From Clarkia xantiana subsp. parviflora (Eukaryota; Streptophyta; Magnoliopsida; Myrtales; Onagraceae): a stretch of DNA of 64,000 nucleotides. This document shows, piece after piece, positions 33,202-43,959 of this stretch (position 1 is its first letter; each line of letters starts with the position of its first letter). Both the position numbers and the translations under genes were made by a program. A model generated the notes under the pieces. That model saw only the letters and a program-made list of their open reading frames with translations. It did not search any database and had not been told where the DNA came from. The stretch is from the NCBI GenBank assembly GCA_036873135.1, contig JAPTYO010000007.1, positions 26,208,763 to 26,272,762 on the forward strand, written 5' to 3'.

Positions 33202-35562
33202 TCATGGTTGGGTTTTCCTTCTCAAGGGTGTTTCCTCTACGGGCTTTAGCCCCATTCCTTTTAATGCTTGGCCAAACAACTCTCTGTTTAACCCTTTGGT
33301 TAGCGGATCCGCAATATTATCAACCGATCTCGTAAAGTCGATCGTGATGGTAGAGAGTAATTGTCTTATGGAACTATGTCTTCGACGGATATGTCTTGAC
33401 TTTCCATTATACATAAAATTTTGTGCTCTGCCGATCGCGGCTTTACAATCGCAGTGAATGCAAATTGCGGGCACAGGTTTTGGCCATCTCGGAACATCCT
33501 CGAGGAAATGGCGTAGCCATTCTGCCTCTTCGGCACATTTATCTAGTGCAATAAACTCAGACTCCATCGTGGATCTGGCTATGACTGTTTGCTTTGAGGA
33601 TTTCCACGACACTGCTGCACCTCCTAAGGTGAAAACGTAACCACTTGTACTCAAAGAGTCCGTGTCTCTGGAATCCGATATCCAGTTCGCATCACTATAG
33701 CCTTCTATCACAGAAGGATTTCTAGTATAATGTAGACCATGATTACGAGTATATCTTAGATACCTAAGTAACCTGATTACCCCGTTCCAGTGATCAACAC
33801 TAGGGTTACTCGTATATCGACTCAATACACTTACCGCGTGAGCGATATCTGGTCTAGTGCATGACATTAAGTACATGACACTGCCAATAATTCGAGCGTA
33901 CTCAATTTGGGAAATGGATTCCCCCTTATTCTTTGAAAAGTACTTACTCGTATCGATAGGGGTACTGACCTCGTTCTTGTCATCTCTATTAAGCTTATCC
34001 AAAATCTTATCAATATAATGAGTTTGACTTAGAACGAGACCTTCCGAAGATCTTATGATTTTAATTCCAAGGATCACATCGGCAAGACCCATATCTTTCA
34101 TATCGAACCTTGAACTCAACATATGTTTGGTAGACCGGACCATCTCATCGTTACTTCCAACGATAAGCATGTCATCCACGTAAAGACACAAAATAACATA
34201 ACCTCTATCTGTATCTTTCACGTAAATACATTTGTCACACTCATTTATTTTGAAACATTTTTCCATCATAACGCTGTCAAATTTATGATGCCATTGTTTA
34301 GGCGCCTGTTTTAGACCATACAGGGATTTGACAAGCTTACAGACTTTCTTTTCCTGCCCTCGTGCAATGAAACCCTCAGGTTGTTCCATGTAGATTTCTT
34401 CGTCTAAATCTCCATTTAAGAAAGCCGTTTTCACATCCATTTGATGTACTTCTAGATTTCGCAACGCGGCAATCGCAAGTACCATCCTTATGGATGTGAT
34501 TCTAGTTACAGGAGAATATGTATCAAAATAATCCAGTCCTTCCTTTTGTCTGTATCCTTTGATAACAAGTCGGGCTTTATATTTATCAATCGAACCATCT
34601 GCTTTCATTTTACGTTTAAAGATCCACTTGTAGCCTAGCGGTTTGCTTCCGGGCGGAAGATCCACTAGCTCCCAAGTATGATTCTGCAAGATCGATTCGA
34701 TTTCACTGTTTATTGCCTCTTTCCATAGAGGACCCTCAGAGGAGTTTACGGCTTCTTGGTAAGTCTGAGGTTCAGCTTCAAGCATATAGGTCAGAAAATC
34801 TGGACCGTAGGACTTTTCAGTCATTGCCCTTTTACTTCTTCTGGGCTCGACCTCGGTTTCAACCTCGGTCTCGACCTCAACATTCCCTTCATGTTCTCGG
34901 TCTTGACTATTTTCCTTTATAGTCTCATATGCTTGTCTTGAAGAACTTGCTTCTCCTCTGGACTTAGTCGGAAATACATTTTCAAAGAAATATGCATTTC
35001 TTGACTCCATAATCGTATTTTTGTGTATATCAGACACCTTTGATTCATACACAAGAAACCGATATGCATTAATATGCTGAGCATACCCAATGAAAATGCA
35101 ATCAACGGTTTTTGGGCCTATTCGCACCTTCTTCGGGGGAGGTATCATTACCTTGGCAAGACACCCCCTCATTCGAAGGTGATTATAAGAAGGTTTCCTC
35201 CCTTTCCACAATTCAAACAGAGTTTTCTCTTTCTTCTTTTGGGGTACCTTATTCAAAAGGTAATTGCTAGTCAAAATAGCTTCCCCCCACATGTTCTGGG
35301 GCAATCCCGAACTAATCAACAATGAATTCATCATTTCCTTCAATGTTCGATTTTTCCTTTCCGCAACCCCATTTGACTGAGGTGAAAACGGGGCAGTGAC
35401 CTCATGGACAATTCCATGTTCAGCGCAAAATTCTGCAAACGGAGCTTCATACTCACCTCCTCTGTCACTGCGTAATTTTTTTATTTTCTTATTAAGTTGA
35501 TTCTCAACTTCTTGTTTGTAGATCATGAATTTCTGAATTGCTTCATCAAGTATACATAGCAA
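33202..35562 (-). pseudogene. Copia element 1 pol: integrase C-terminal part, reverse transcriptase and RNase H
   Basis: A 786-codon frame. It starts inside the integrase ([39 protein letters not shown]). Reverse transcriptase follows ([42 protein letters not shown] with the YVDD catalytic box). RNase H ends the frame ([27 protein letters not shown]) with a normal C-terminal tail. A small deletion/frameshift near 35540-35562 separates it from the upstream frame, so a polyprotein is not made from this copy without frameshifting. Confidence 0.92.
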
Positions 35563-36497
35563 AATTTCGTATTATCATCTACGAAAGTGATGAAGTATTT
35601 ATTTCCACCACGCGTTTTTACATATTTCAAGTCACAAACATCGCTATGTATTAGATCAAGAGGTTCGGTAAATATTTCGACTGAGTGAAACGAAGTCCGA
35701 GTAAGTTTCGCTTCAACGCAAACTTCACATTTATGTTCCTGATCTATTTTGAATTTAGGAATATGCTCCATATTAATTAGCTTCAGCAAAGAATCAAAAT
35801 TAACATGTCCTAACCTACCATGCCATAAATTAGGAGACTCAAGCAAGTAAGCAGAAGAGGAAGCATTCTTATTCATATTCTTTTTGGGCACTACAGCCAT
35901 TACAGAAAGTTTAAACATTCCTCCATTCTCATACCCCTTACCAATGAAGACATTATTCTTAGTAAGTACAAACTTATCAGACTCAAACACAAGACGAAAA
36001 CCATGCTTGTTCAAGAGGGCCCCAGACACCAAGTTCTTCCGGATGTCCGGAACATACAGCACATTGGTGAGGGTAACGTCCTTGCCAGAAGTCATCTTCA
36101 ACACCACCGTTCCTCTGCCTTTAATCGCCGATGAGGCAGAGTTTCCCATGAACAGGGATTCTCCGGTATCCACATCCTCCAAGCTTGAGAACACCGCCTT
36201 GTTCGAGCAGACATGCTTAGTGCCGCCAGTGTCCACCCACCACTCCTTGGGGTTGGAATCAGCCATATTGATCTCTGACACCACCGCGATCAAGTTCAGG
36301 TCCTCTATGTCCTCGGTAACCGTCGCCACGTGGGCTTCATGATTCTTAGGGAACCTGCACTCATTAGCTTTGTGCCCTATCTTGCCACAATTGAAACAGA
36401 TACCTTGAAACCGTTGTGGAGCTTGAGAGCCTTGTCCTCCTTCGAGGTCCCTTGCCTCCCTTAGAAGATTGGCCGCCTTTGGATTTCTTGGAAACAC
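35523..36497 (-). pseudogene. Copia element 1: zinc knuckle, protease and integrase N-terminal part
   Basis: A 324-codon frame with the CCHC knuckle CFNCGKIGHKANEC, a protease active site (WWVDTGGTKHVC; the family usually has DSGA/DTGA), the GAG-pre-integrase region (LWHGRLGHVNFDSLL, HKCEVCVEAK) and the first integrase Asp ([18 protein letters not shown]). It is shifted by one base relative to gag and ends at a stop after the frameshift near 35540. Confidence 0.9.
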
Positions 36498-36573
36498 CGC
36501 CTTTCGGACCTAGGTTGACCCCCTTGTCTTGCGGCTTCTTTCCTCTTCCACGAGAGCCCTGCTTGCTTGGGCC

Positions 36574-37506
36574 CTAGTTGTGGTCCACCACATTAGCCTT
36601 GGCCGTGTTGATCGTCCTCATTGGTCCGACCGGATTTCCTTGGGCATTCTTCTGGAGACCCTCCTGGATGGCGATCCTGCTGACCACCTCTGACACCGAC
36701 ATCTCCTTTGTCTTATGCTTCAGATAGCCCTTGAACCAATCCCAGCTGGGGGGAAGCTTCTCCATAATCACAGCCGCCTTGAATGACTCGGTAAAAGTCA
36801 TTTGCGCATCATGGATCTCCTGAAGCAGACTTAAGAGCGCGTTCACCTGCTGCATCACAGATTTGTTATCAACCATTTTAAAATCAAACAGTTTACTAAC
36901 AAGGAATTTCTTCCTTCCAGCATCCTCCGACTCGTATTTTGAATTAATGGACGTCCACAGCTCCCTTGATGACGTCATCCTGTTGTAGACATGATACAGC
37001 GGGTCGGTAAGACAGCTCATGATAGCGTTCCTGCACAGGTAGTCTGAATGCTTCCACGCCTCCAACGCCAGGAAGGATGTGGCATCATCTGGGACAATTG
37101 GCGGGGGCATTTCTGTCAGGAATCTCTCCATGCTATGGAAGGTGATATAATACTTCATCTTCTCACTCCATATCTTGAAGTTCGTCCCGTCAAACTTTTC
37201 TGGTTTCTCCACCGGGGAAGTTAAAATACGGGGCATGGACACTCCTCCGGCCAATGGTGCTCCAGCAAAGTTCCTGAATCCGAGATTAGGAACAGTTTGA
37301 GATGAACTGGCACCTGGAGCATCAAAGTTGAAACCACCGCCTGGAAGCAAATTCAGTCCGGTGCATACAGCAGCGGTTGTGGTGACAGCAGTGGTGTTGA
37401 CAACATTTGTTGGTGGAGGTACACCTCCAGTTCCCTGATTCGGCACTTCCGTCTCGAGAATCATCTCGCTAGAGAAGGGAACAGATGTGTTGTTGTTTGG
37501 ATCCAT
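36574..37506 (-). CDS. Copia element 1 gag (310 aa)
   Basis: Starts MDPNNNTSVPFSSEM a short distance inside the 5' LTR. Contains the Copia gag core (EKPEKFDGTNFKIWSEKMKY, LWTSINSKYESEDAGRKKF, LPPSWDWFKGYLK). The frame closes with TAG after KANVVDHN; the same frame then continues as a Lys/Gly-rich linker before a one-base shift into the zinc knuckle. The TAG may be a mutation or a programmed gag terminator. Confidence 0.88.
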   Translation of the reverse strand: MDPNNNTSVPFSSEMILETEVPNQGTGGVPPPTNVVNTTAVTTTAAVCTGLNLLPGGGFNFDAPGASSSQTVPNLGFRNFAGAPLAGGVSMPRILTSPVEKPEKFDGTNFKIWSEKMKYYITFHSMERFLTEMPPPIVPDDATSFLALEAWKHSDYLCRNAIMSCLTDPLYHVYNRMTSSRELWTSINSKYESEDAGRKKFLVSKLFDFKMVDNKSVMQQVNALLSLLQEIHDAQMTFTESFKAAVIMEKLPPSWDWFKGYLKHKTKEMSVSEVVSRIAIQEGLQKNAQGNPVGPMRTINTAKANVVDHN

Positions 37507-37599
37507 ATTACCTGATAACGCAGATAAACAACAACGTTAGTTTCAAAATTAAGATCCAACAACAACCCTGATAAACAACAATAAAAATTGCCTTAAGAC

Positions 37600-38406
37600 T
37601 GTCGGCAAATATCAGGGTCAAAACTGCAAAACACAAAAGTTGAGGGATCAATCTGCAATATTTGAAACTTCAGGGACTAAAACATAAATAGTCAAATTTC
37701 GAGTTCTTACATATAAGTATACCGAATTATCATGCAAGATATTAACAACTCCGAAATTACACGTAAATTCGAAAAAGACGAAAACGTGATTTTAATACTG
37801 AGGCCCGTGCTGATCACGGTCTCCTTAAGGCAATTTCGCCCCACTCCACCATCGGGTTATGCAAAGGAGTTTAAACACGGGGCGATCACCTCCCAGGATT
37901 CAACAGTGACGTCAAATCGTGTTATGCACGAAACACGCTTGACCGAACCGAACTCAATACCTGAACACAACATGATTTTAATAGAGATGCCGACGACGAC
38001 GGCAGAAAATCAATAAAGAACAGATTGTAGGACCTGAATGAATAAAATAAACAGATACTATAACCTGATAACGCAGTGGCAGATAAACTCGGAGAGGTAG
38101 AAATTCAGAGAGAAATGAGAGAATGAATTTGTGAGGTGTATTCAAATGTGAAGGATTGATGCTGTATTTATAGGGCAGACAAGCTCCTTCTGCATTAAAT
38201 TCGAGATTTAGCAGAATATTCTCGACATTAATTCTGTCCAAAATTGGATACATTAATTGCATCACATTAATCTTGAAATATATTCTGTCCATAATTAATT
38301 GTAACCAAAAATAAATTTTCGGATTCAATGTATCTGGACAATTGTCATTCACCTCACATGAGCTAAGGCAAGCTCATTAAGGCCAAAAAAGGCCTTACAG
38401 CCAACA
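37600..38406 (-). repeat. 5' LTR of Copia element 1
   Basis: 807 bp, ending TGTTGGC…GCCGACA in element orientation; 15 bp longer than the 3' LTR mainly through an AATTAATTGTAACC-type insertion near 38295. Confidence 0.95.
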
Positions 38407-38411
38407 AATAG

Positions 38412-38917
38412 TTCAAAACTTCAGCTAAGAATTTATCATATAATACTTAAACATCAACTTATAATTTGTTTAAAAAAAAAAATCCAACTGATCCGAGTGA
38501 GCAAAGGTAAATTAACAATTTGGTAATACCGTATATAATAATGTATAATGAACCTTGAAAAATAATAAGGTGAAATATTTTTAGTTGAAGTGAAAGCTGA
38601 TAATATAATTATTGATTGGTTGTCATTTCTGATATTAATGACAGCTGTACTGCTCTGTTTACTAAAAAATGTGCTGATTATTTATTAATATTAATTATTA
38701 AAAAATAAAAGCAACTCTTTGTTGACTGGTGCCGGTGCATAATAGTCACGCACATGTGTGTCATAAAAATTAAATTAAAAGAAAATTAAGATTCTTGTAA
38801 TTATTAGCCACATTAATGATCAATTAAAAATTCAGGTGACGCGCAGGCGCAGCCCGCCAACCGTCTAACGTGATTGGGGCACATTTGTCCCTTTCTCTTC
38901 GCATATTATTAGGAATA
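38412..38917. other. Intergenic; contains a block repeated at 59.47 kb
   Basis: No gene. Bases 38805-38900 (ATTAGCCACATTAATGATC, GCAGCCCGCCAACCGTCTAA, TGATTGGGGCACATTTGTCC) recur at 59460-59550 in the same orientation with small differences. Confidence 0.6.
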
Positions 38918-39523
38918 GGAAATGCTATAGAAGCAGAAATCTAGACCGAAATATATCACGGTAGTTACGGCGGCTCCGCTCCGTTCATCTACTTTTGCAG
39001 TTTCCAACATTCTCTTCTCTATGTCTATAGTCTATCCATATTCGGGCTGCCCCACGTTGTTTTCAGATTTCAAATATCTATATTTCTAATTGATGGAAAA
39101 AAAAAGAATATCTCATTTATGTTTATATTTTATTTAAGAAATTAAAAATAATAAATAATTTTAAAAGCGTATTATTCTCTTATTCGTCTTACTATAATAC
39201 TTATGCAGAACCATAATGATCATATAAAACTTTAAATTATAACATCATTAATTTGAGTAAATTTATTTTTTAAATTAATTTAATAATATATTATTACGAA
39301 AATTAAGTTAAGGGAGTTAATGCTATTATAATTTAATTTTTTATTTCAACCAGTTGTGCTCAAAATATGGTCGGTAAATCATTGTATTAATTTATAAAAT
39401 GAGTTTGCAAGTGTTCATGATATTATAAGATAGTTTTTATATGAGTAGAATTCTGCACAAAACGCTGGTCAATAACTAATTAGATAATAAAAGATTTGTT
39501 TAAAATTATTTTGTACTATTAAA

Positions 39524-39571
<48 letters not shown>

Positions 39572-40034
39572 ATGTTTTCGTTTCTCATGGATTGGTCATA
39601 TGGGCCCGTAGCATGCATGCTCCAAACCTAGACTAATATCTACTCACTTCGAGTCAGACCGTAAGACTATAGTGCTGGTCATGAATATTTTTTTTATCAA
39701 CTCTCAACATGATTTTTTTGGCCATGCATGGCTTAAATTAATAGATTTTTTTTTTGTTAAATAAATAGATATTCGAAATCTGAAATAAAGATAAAATCAG
39801 GAAGAAGAGAATTTGATTTAAAAAAAATGAAGAAGAGATTAGGAGTGGTAAATATAGAATAAATAATAGATAGACAAAAATGAATGTGGGGCCGCAGGGA
39901 TGGATAGAGACGTAGACGTAGAGTTGAGAAAGTTCATATCAGAAATTGGAAATTGTGAAAGAAGATAACGGAGCGGAACCGCCGTAACTATCGTCATTTA
40001 TTTCGGTCTACATTTCTGCCGCTATAGCATTTCC
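38918..40034. mobile_element. Non-autonomous DNA transposon with ~70-bp terminal inverted repeats
   Basis: The left end GGAAATGCTATAGAAGCAGA…GTTACGGCGGCTCCGCTCCG is matched in inverse at 39965-40034. The interior is AT-rich and includes an (AAAT)n run. The length of the inverted repeats suggests a MULE-like element, but the 9-bp flanks (TTAGGAATA and CGATGTTAA) do not match, so class is uncertain. Confidence 0.65.
39527..39572. repeat. (AAAT)n microsatellite
   Basis: About 11 perfect copies of the tetranucleotide, inside the element at 38918-40034. Confidence 0.95.
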
Positions 40035-40039
40035 CGATG

Positions 40040-40500
40040 TTAAAATTAACAGTTTTATGTTTCATTTTTATTGAAATTTGGTGTTTTCGCGCGTCTTTTT
40101 CTCTCCATTCAAACATTTTTATCGACCCTTTCACTCACTCATAATCCATCACTCTTTATTTTTTATAAAATCGTCAAATTTCTCCTAAAACTTGAACATC
40201 CGAAAGAAAATGTTTCCAACAGAGTGGTGTGGAGTGATTTTCAGCGATAATAGAGCGAGATTTACTTGTGTGGATGTTGTCACCTTCTTAGGTGACGGTC
40301 CCGCCAAGGTGACGAGAAAGGAGCGTGCATGAGAGCTCCTATTTGACAGCCGGTTTCGTCAGGATTAGCTTCTCTAAAGTAATCACACCGATACACCAAA
40401 TTTCAACAAAAATTAAACCTGGAACTGTCCATTTTAACATTTTAAACTTCAGACACCAAAATCTCATATGAAGCAAACTTCAGACAGCTTATAAGTTCTT
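40040..40500. repeat. Fold-back dispersed repeat, copy 1
   Basis: The left arm TTTCATTTTTATTGAAATTTGG is matched in inverse at about 40390-40430, and TTTTAACATTTTAAACTTCAG lies further out. The middle (TCTCTCCATTCAAACATT…TTCTTAGGTGACGG) recurs at 58310-58570 in the same orientation. Likely an inactive MITE family. Confidence 0.65.
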
Positions 40501-41014
40501 AACCGTTAGGAATATGATTCACATTCCAAAATTGATATCCCTACCAGTGCTAACTGTGAGTTTGTTTTTTTAATATATATATATAAACTCAAATTTGCTA
40601 AAAACTATAACAATACCACTCACCAAGACGACGGAGTCGTACGATTTGAAAAGGGCAAGAAATTAGTATAAAAAAATTAGTTGAGCAAATGTAAAATTTT
40701 AAAAGGTTCAATTGACAATAATTAAAAATTTCTATAATAAAAGTTGCACATCATAAAAAATTAATTAATAGAGTAATTGCCCCTTTATCTTATACAGCCG
40801 TGTCTATCACCGGTGACCACCATTATGAAAGGTCCCCCTAATATATTCTTGTTTTTTATTTTTAATTTTTTCATATAAACTTAATTAAATTTGTAAAATA
40901 GTCAACAGTTTAATAAGTAAGTTAAAAATGGAGTAAATTATTTTTCCAATGTGATTTTCTAAATTACCAATTTACATTTGTACAATTTGACAAAGTGTTA
41001 GCTGAAGTTTTTTT
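40501..41014. other. AT-rich, no gene seen
   Basis: Simple A/T-rich sequence with short homopolymers and no recognisable feature. Confidence 0.5.
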
Positions 41015-41370
41015 TTTTTTTTTTGTACAAATTGCTAGATCATGTTTCGTTTCGTAGATAATTGGTAACTTGAGATTTTTTTGGACAATTTGCTAATTTA
41101 TGTTTCACTTTATGTAGAATTTGCTAACTCATGTTTTTCTTTACAATTTGGTAGCTAGCAAATAGTCTACAAAGTGGAACATGAGCTAGCAAATTATTTA
41201 CAAAACGAAACATGAGCTAGCAAATTGTCCAATAAACCCTAAGCTAGTAAAAATCATCCACAAAGTAAAAACTGAATTAACAAATTGTAAAAAAAAAAAG
41301 TAACTTCAATTAACAATTTGCCCGAAGTAAAATCTAAGTTAACAAATTGTCCAAAAAAGAACTATATATA
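41015..41370. repeat. Palindromic minisatellite
   Basis: Units of roughly 35-45 bp built from AATTTGCTAACTCATGTTT run in one direction up to about 41140 and in the reverse-complement direction (AACATGAGCTAGCAAATT) from about 41150 to 41365. The turning point is near TAGCTAGCAAA. No coding potential. Confidence 0.7.
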
Positions 41371-41784
41371 GCAATTCGACCTAGTGATGAAATGTGAGCA
41401 AATTAGTTAACTAAGTTTTATTGTTACACAGTATAATGCAATACAATTATATATATATATATATATATGATGGCTTTGTAAAATTTGCGATCGTTATTTT
41501 TTTTTACTATAACTTTGTTTACGATATTTTTTTTTTCTTCAAAAAAATGTCTTTCGACTATAATGCAATTACATCCGCCGCTACCTGTCAGTCACTTACA
41601 AACCAGCACTCCGAAGGAGTATTACTTTAGAATTTGTATCATCCCTCTTATTATTATTGTCCATTAAGAAACCAATTTGTAGATTTATGAAGTTATCGAA
41701 GGATTAGTTAAAGTATTATACATATTTACATATTACCTTAACATTTGGCAAAATAACTAGTTTAAACTTTACAATACAATTCGT

Positions 41785-41939
41785 ACGCATTTATATTATA
41801 CTATTGTCTATTGTGTCATGTGAAAAATTAATATCGATAATGTAAACATTTTTTATGGATAGAATCTATCCACTTTAGGTCATTCCTCACATACATGGTA
41901 CGCAGTCATTAGTAGGGCTGGCAATGGTGAAGATATGGT
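41785..41939. repeat. Left part of duplicated hAT-containing unit (copy A)
   Basis: ATTCGTACGCATTTATATT through TCATTAGTAGGGCTGGCAAT matches 51690-51840. The hAT unit begins TAGGGCTGGCAATGG at 41913, after the 8-bp word GTCATTAG (41905-41912). Copy A is interrupted at 41940 by an 8-kb hAT insertion and resumes at 49962. Confidence 0.8.
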
Positions 41940-42131
41940 CAGGGACGAAGCTGTAGAAGATCGAAAGGGGGCAATTGCCCCCTCTCAACTCCATAGAAGC
42001 TTCAATATATACTTATAAATTTTAAGGAAAAATCGGGTTTCCTTAATCTTGCCCCCTCTGAAAATATTGGATTACATGCATGCTCTATCTAGTTTAGAGC
42101 TCATCTTGACAAAGAATTGAAAGAAAGAAGT

Positions 42132-42908
42132 GTTAGACAAATTGGACTTGATTTTATTTGAATTATTTTTAAGCTAATTTTTGGGCTTATTTGATTATTT
42201 TACTCAAGCCCACTCAAGCCCATTTTTTTTTTTGTTTTGTGAATGAAATTGGCGAAAACTTTATACCACATCGAATAGATTACTCTCATCCTTCATTCTC
42301 ATCTCCTATATAAAGAAGTTTCCTCTTCACATTTTTACAACAATGAGAAATGGAATCTCTACCTTCTTGGTTGGGTTCAATTTTTCCGGAACCCATAATC
42401 TTGGGATCCAATTATATTTTCTCATCCTCTGTTCTTCGTGTTGACGAATGCAGAGTTCTTCCTAGGTTGTTATCGACTCATGTCGTTCGACCTTTCTAGT
42501 TATTTTTAGCCGTTGTCGTCGGCTTTCCTGTTCTTTGTTTGAGTTCAGGTATCGGGTTCGGTTCGGTCGAGCGTGTTGCATGCGTAACACGATTCGATGA
42601 CACTGTTGAATCCTGGGAGGTGATCGCCCCTTGTATAAACCCCTTTGCATAACCCGAGGGTGGGGAGGGGCGAAATTGCCTTAAGGAGACTGTGATTAGC
42701 ACGGGCCTCAGTATAAAAAATACGTATTCGTTTTGTGTCGATTTTACGTATAATTTCGGTGTTGCCTGTATTTTGCATGTTAACTGGTATAGTTACTTGT
42801 AAGTATCCAAAATTTGACTAATTTCTTTTTAGTCATTGAATTTTAGAATATTGCATTTTGGTCCTCGGACTTTGTAAATTTGCATATTTACCCTCAATAA
42901 TTCCAACA
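42132..42908 (+). repeat. 5' LTR of Copia element 2
   Basis: 777 bp from TGTTAGACAAATTGG to ATAATTCCAACA, with TATA signal CCTATATAAAG at about 42303. Shares GGCGATCACCTCCCAGGATT-type sequence (in reverse) with element 1 LTRs. Confidence 0.95.
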
Positions 42909-43959
42909 ATCTTAAGACAATTTTTATTTGTTGGTTTTATGAGAGGATGCTTAATTGAATTTTGAGATTCAATTTTTTGGAGAAAATTATTTATTCTCTA
43001 AAAGTTCACAAATATTGTCGAACAATGATGTTGAAAATGTGAACATGCTCGAGAGCACATGCGACTGATAAAATCGCTAATGCCATTTAGGTCGTCGAGA
43101 CTGGTAAAGTCGTCAAAAGCCGTTGAGGCTATTAGGACCGTTGAGGTCGCTAAGTCGTTGAGACTATTATGACCAATCGAGATGGTCAATGTTATTGAGT
43201 CTGTTTGATAAGGAGGCTTTGGTCACTTGACCCACCTTAGCCGTTGAGGCTTATGGGGTCGTTGAATCCATTGTTGAAAATTGGATTAAGAAATCGGTTA
43301 AAACCGATTGAGTGTGTGTGACAACTGTTATGGAATTTTATTTCCTTATCTAAACACTGAGTATTACATTTGATATAAATGTGCGTGTGAATCAACGAAT
43401 CGATTGTACACACCTAAACCTTGGCACGTATGTATGCCGCGATAAATGTACATGAGTGTTTACTCAGAAGGTTAGCTCCGTGTGAGTCTGGTTTTGTTAA
43501 AACCGAATTTAACCGTGTCCAGGTTTATTTTCTGTCCAACATAAGGAAAAAAAATATATTTGATTTTTGTAATTGAAGTGATGAAACTTAATTACTGAAA
43601 TCAGATATTCAAATCGGTATTTGAATTTCAGTAATCCGAATTTGAGGTTCCGGATTAATTACTATTGTGGGGTCGGGTACCAAATACTCGGACTTCTAAT
43701 AAATCTAAGGGGGTTGGTCATAAGTCCAATGTTTGAACGCTACTCAATGAGAATGTAGCTATCACTTGGCAAACAACTCTTAAATTGAGAAAGACTACAA
43801 TCTTCTTGATGTTGTCTATAAATACGATTATTCTGCAAGTTATGATATCGCAGATGCCGGCGCGGGGTTGGACGCTCATCTAGGATACCGTCTATGTTGC
43901 CGGAAAGTCGCCGAGACTTACTTCAGAAGTTGAAGTCATAAGATGGAATTATTTTTCAT
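42909..43959 (+). other. Copia element 2 leader and gag-position region without recognisable gag
   Basis: Starts ATCTTAAGACAATTTTTATT at the primer-binding position. Bases 43060-43290 contain repeated GTCGTTGAG/CCGTTGAGGC words. I see no gag domain, in contrast to element 1. Confidence 0.6.

Larger units (their letters stand above)
31851..38406 (-). mobile_element. Full-length Ty1/Copia LTR retrotransposon (element 1, 6556 bp)
   Basis: Two LTRs (TGTTRGC…GCYRACA) flank gag and pol on the minus strand, with perfect 5-bp target duplication AATAG at 31846-31850 and 38407-38411. A polypurine tract (CATGTGGGGGAT) abuts the 3' LTR at about 32643-32654. Order is gag, zinc knuckle, protease, integrase, reverse transcriptase, RNase H: the Copia order. 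By my count the LTRs differ at about 21 of 790 positions plus two indels. The frame is broken by a TAG after gag, one shift before the zinc knuckle and one in the integrase, so this copy is not autonomous as it stands. No canonical initiator-Met primer-binding site is seen. Confidence 0.95.
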
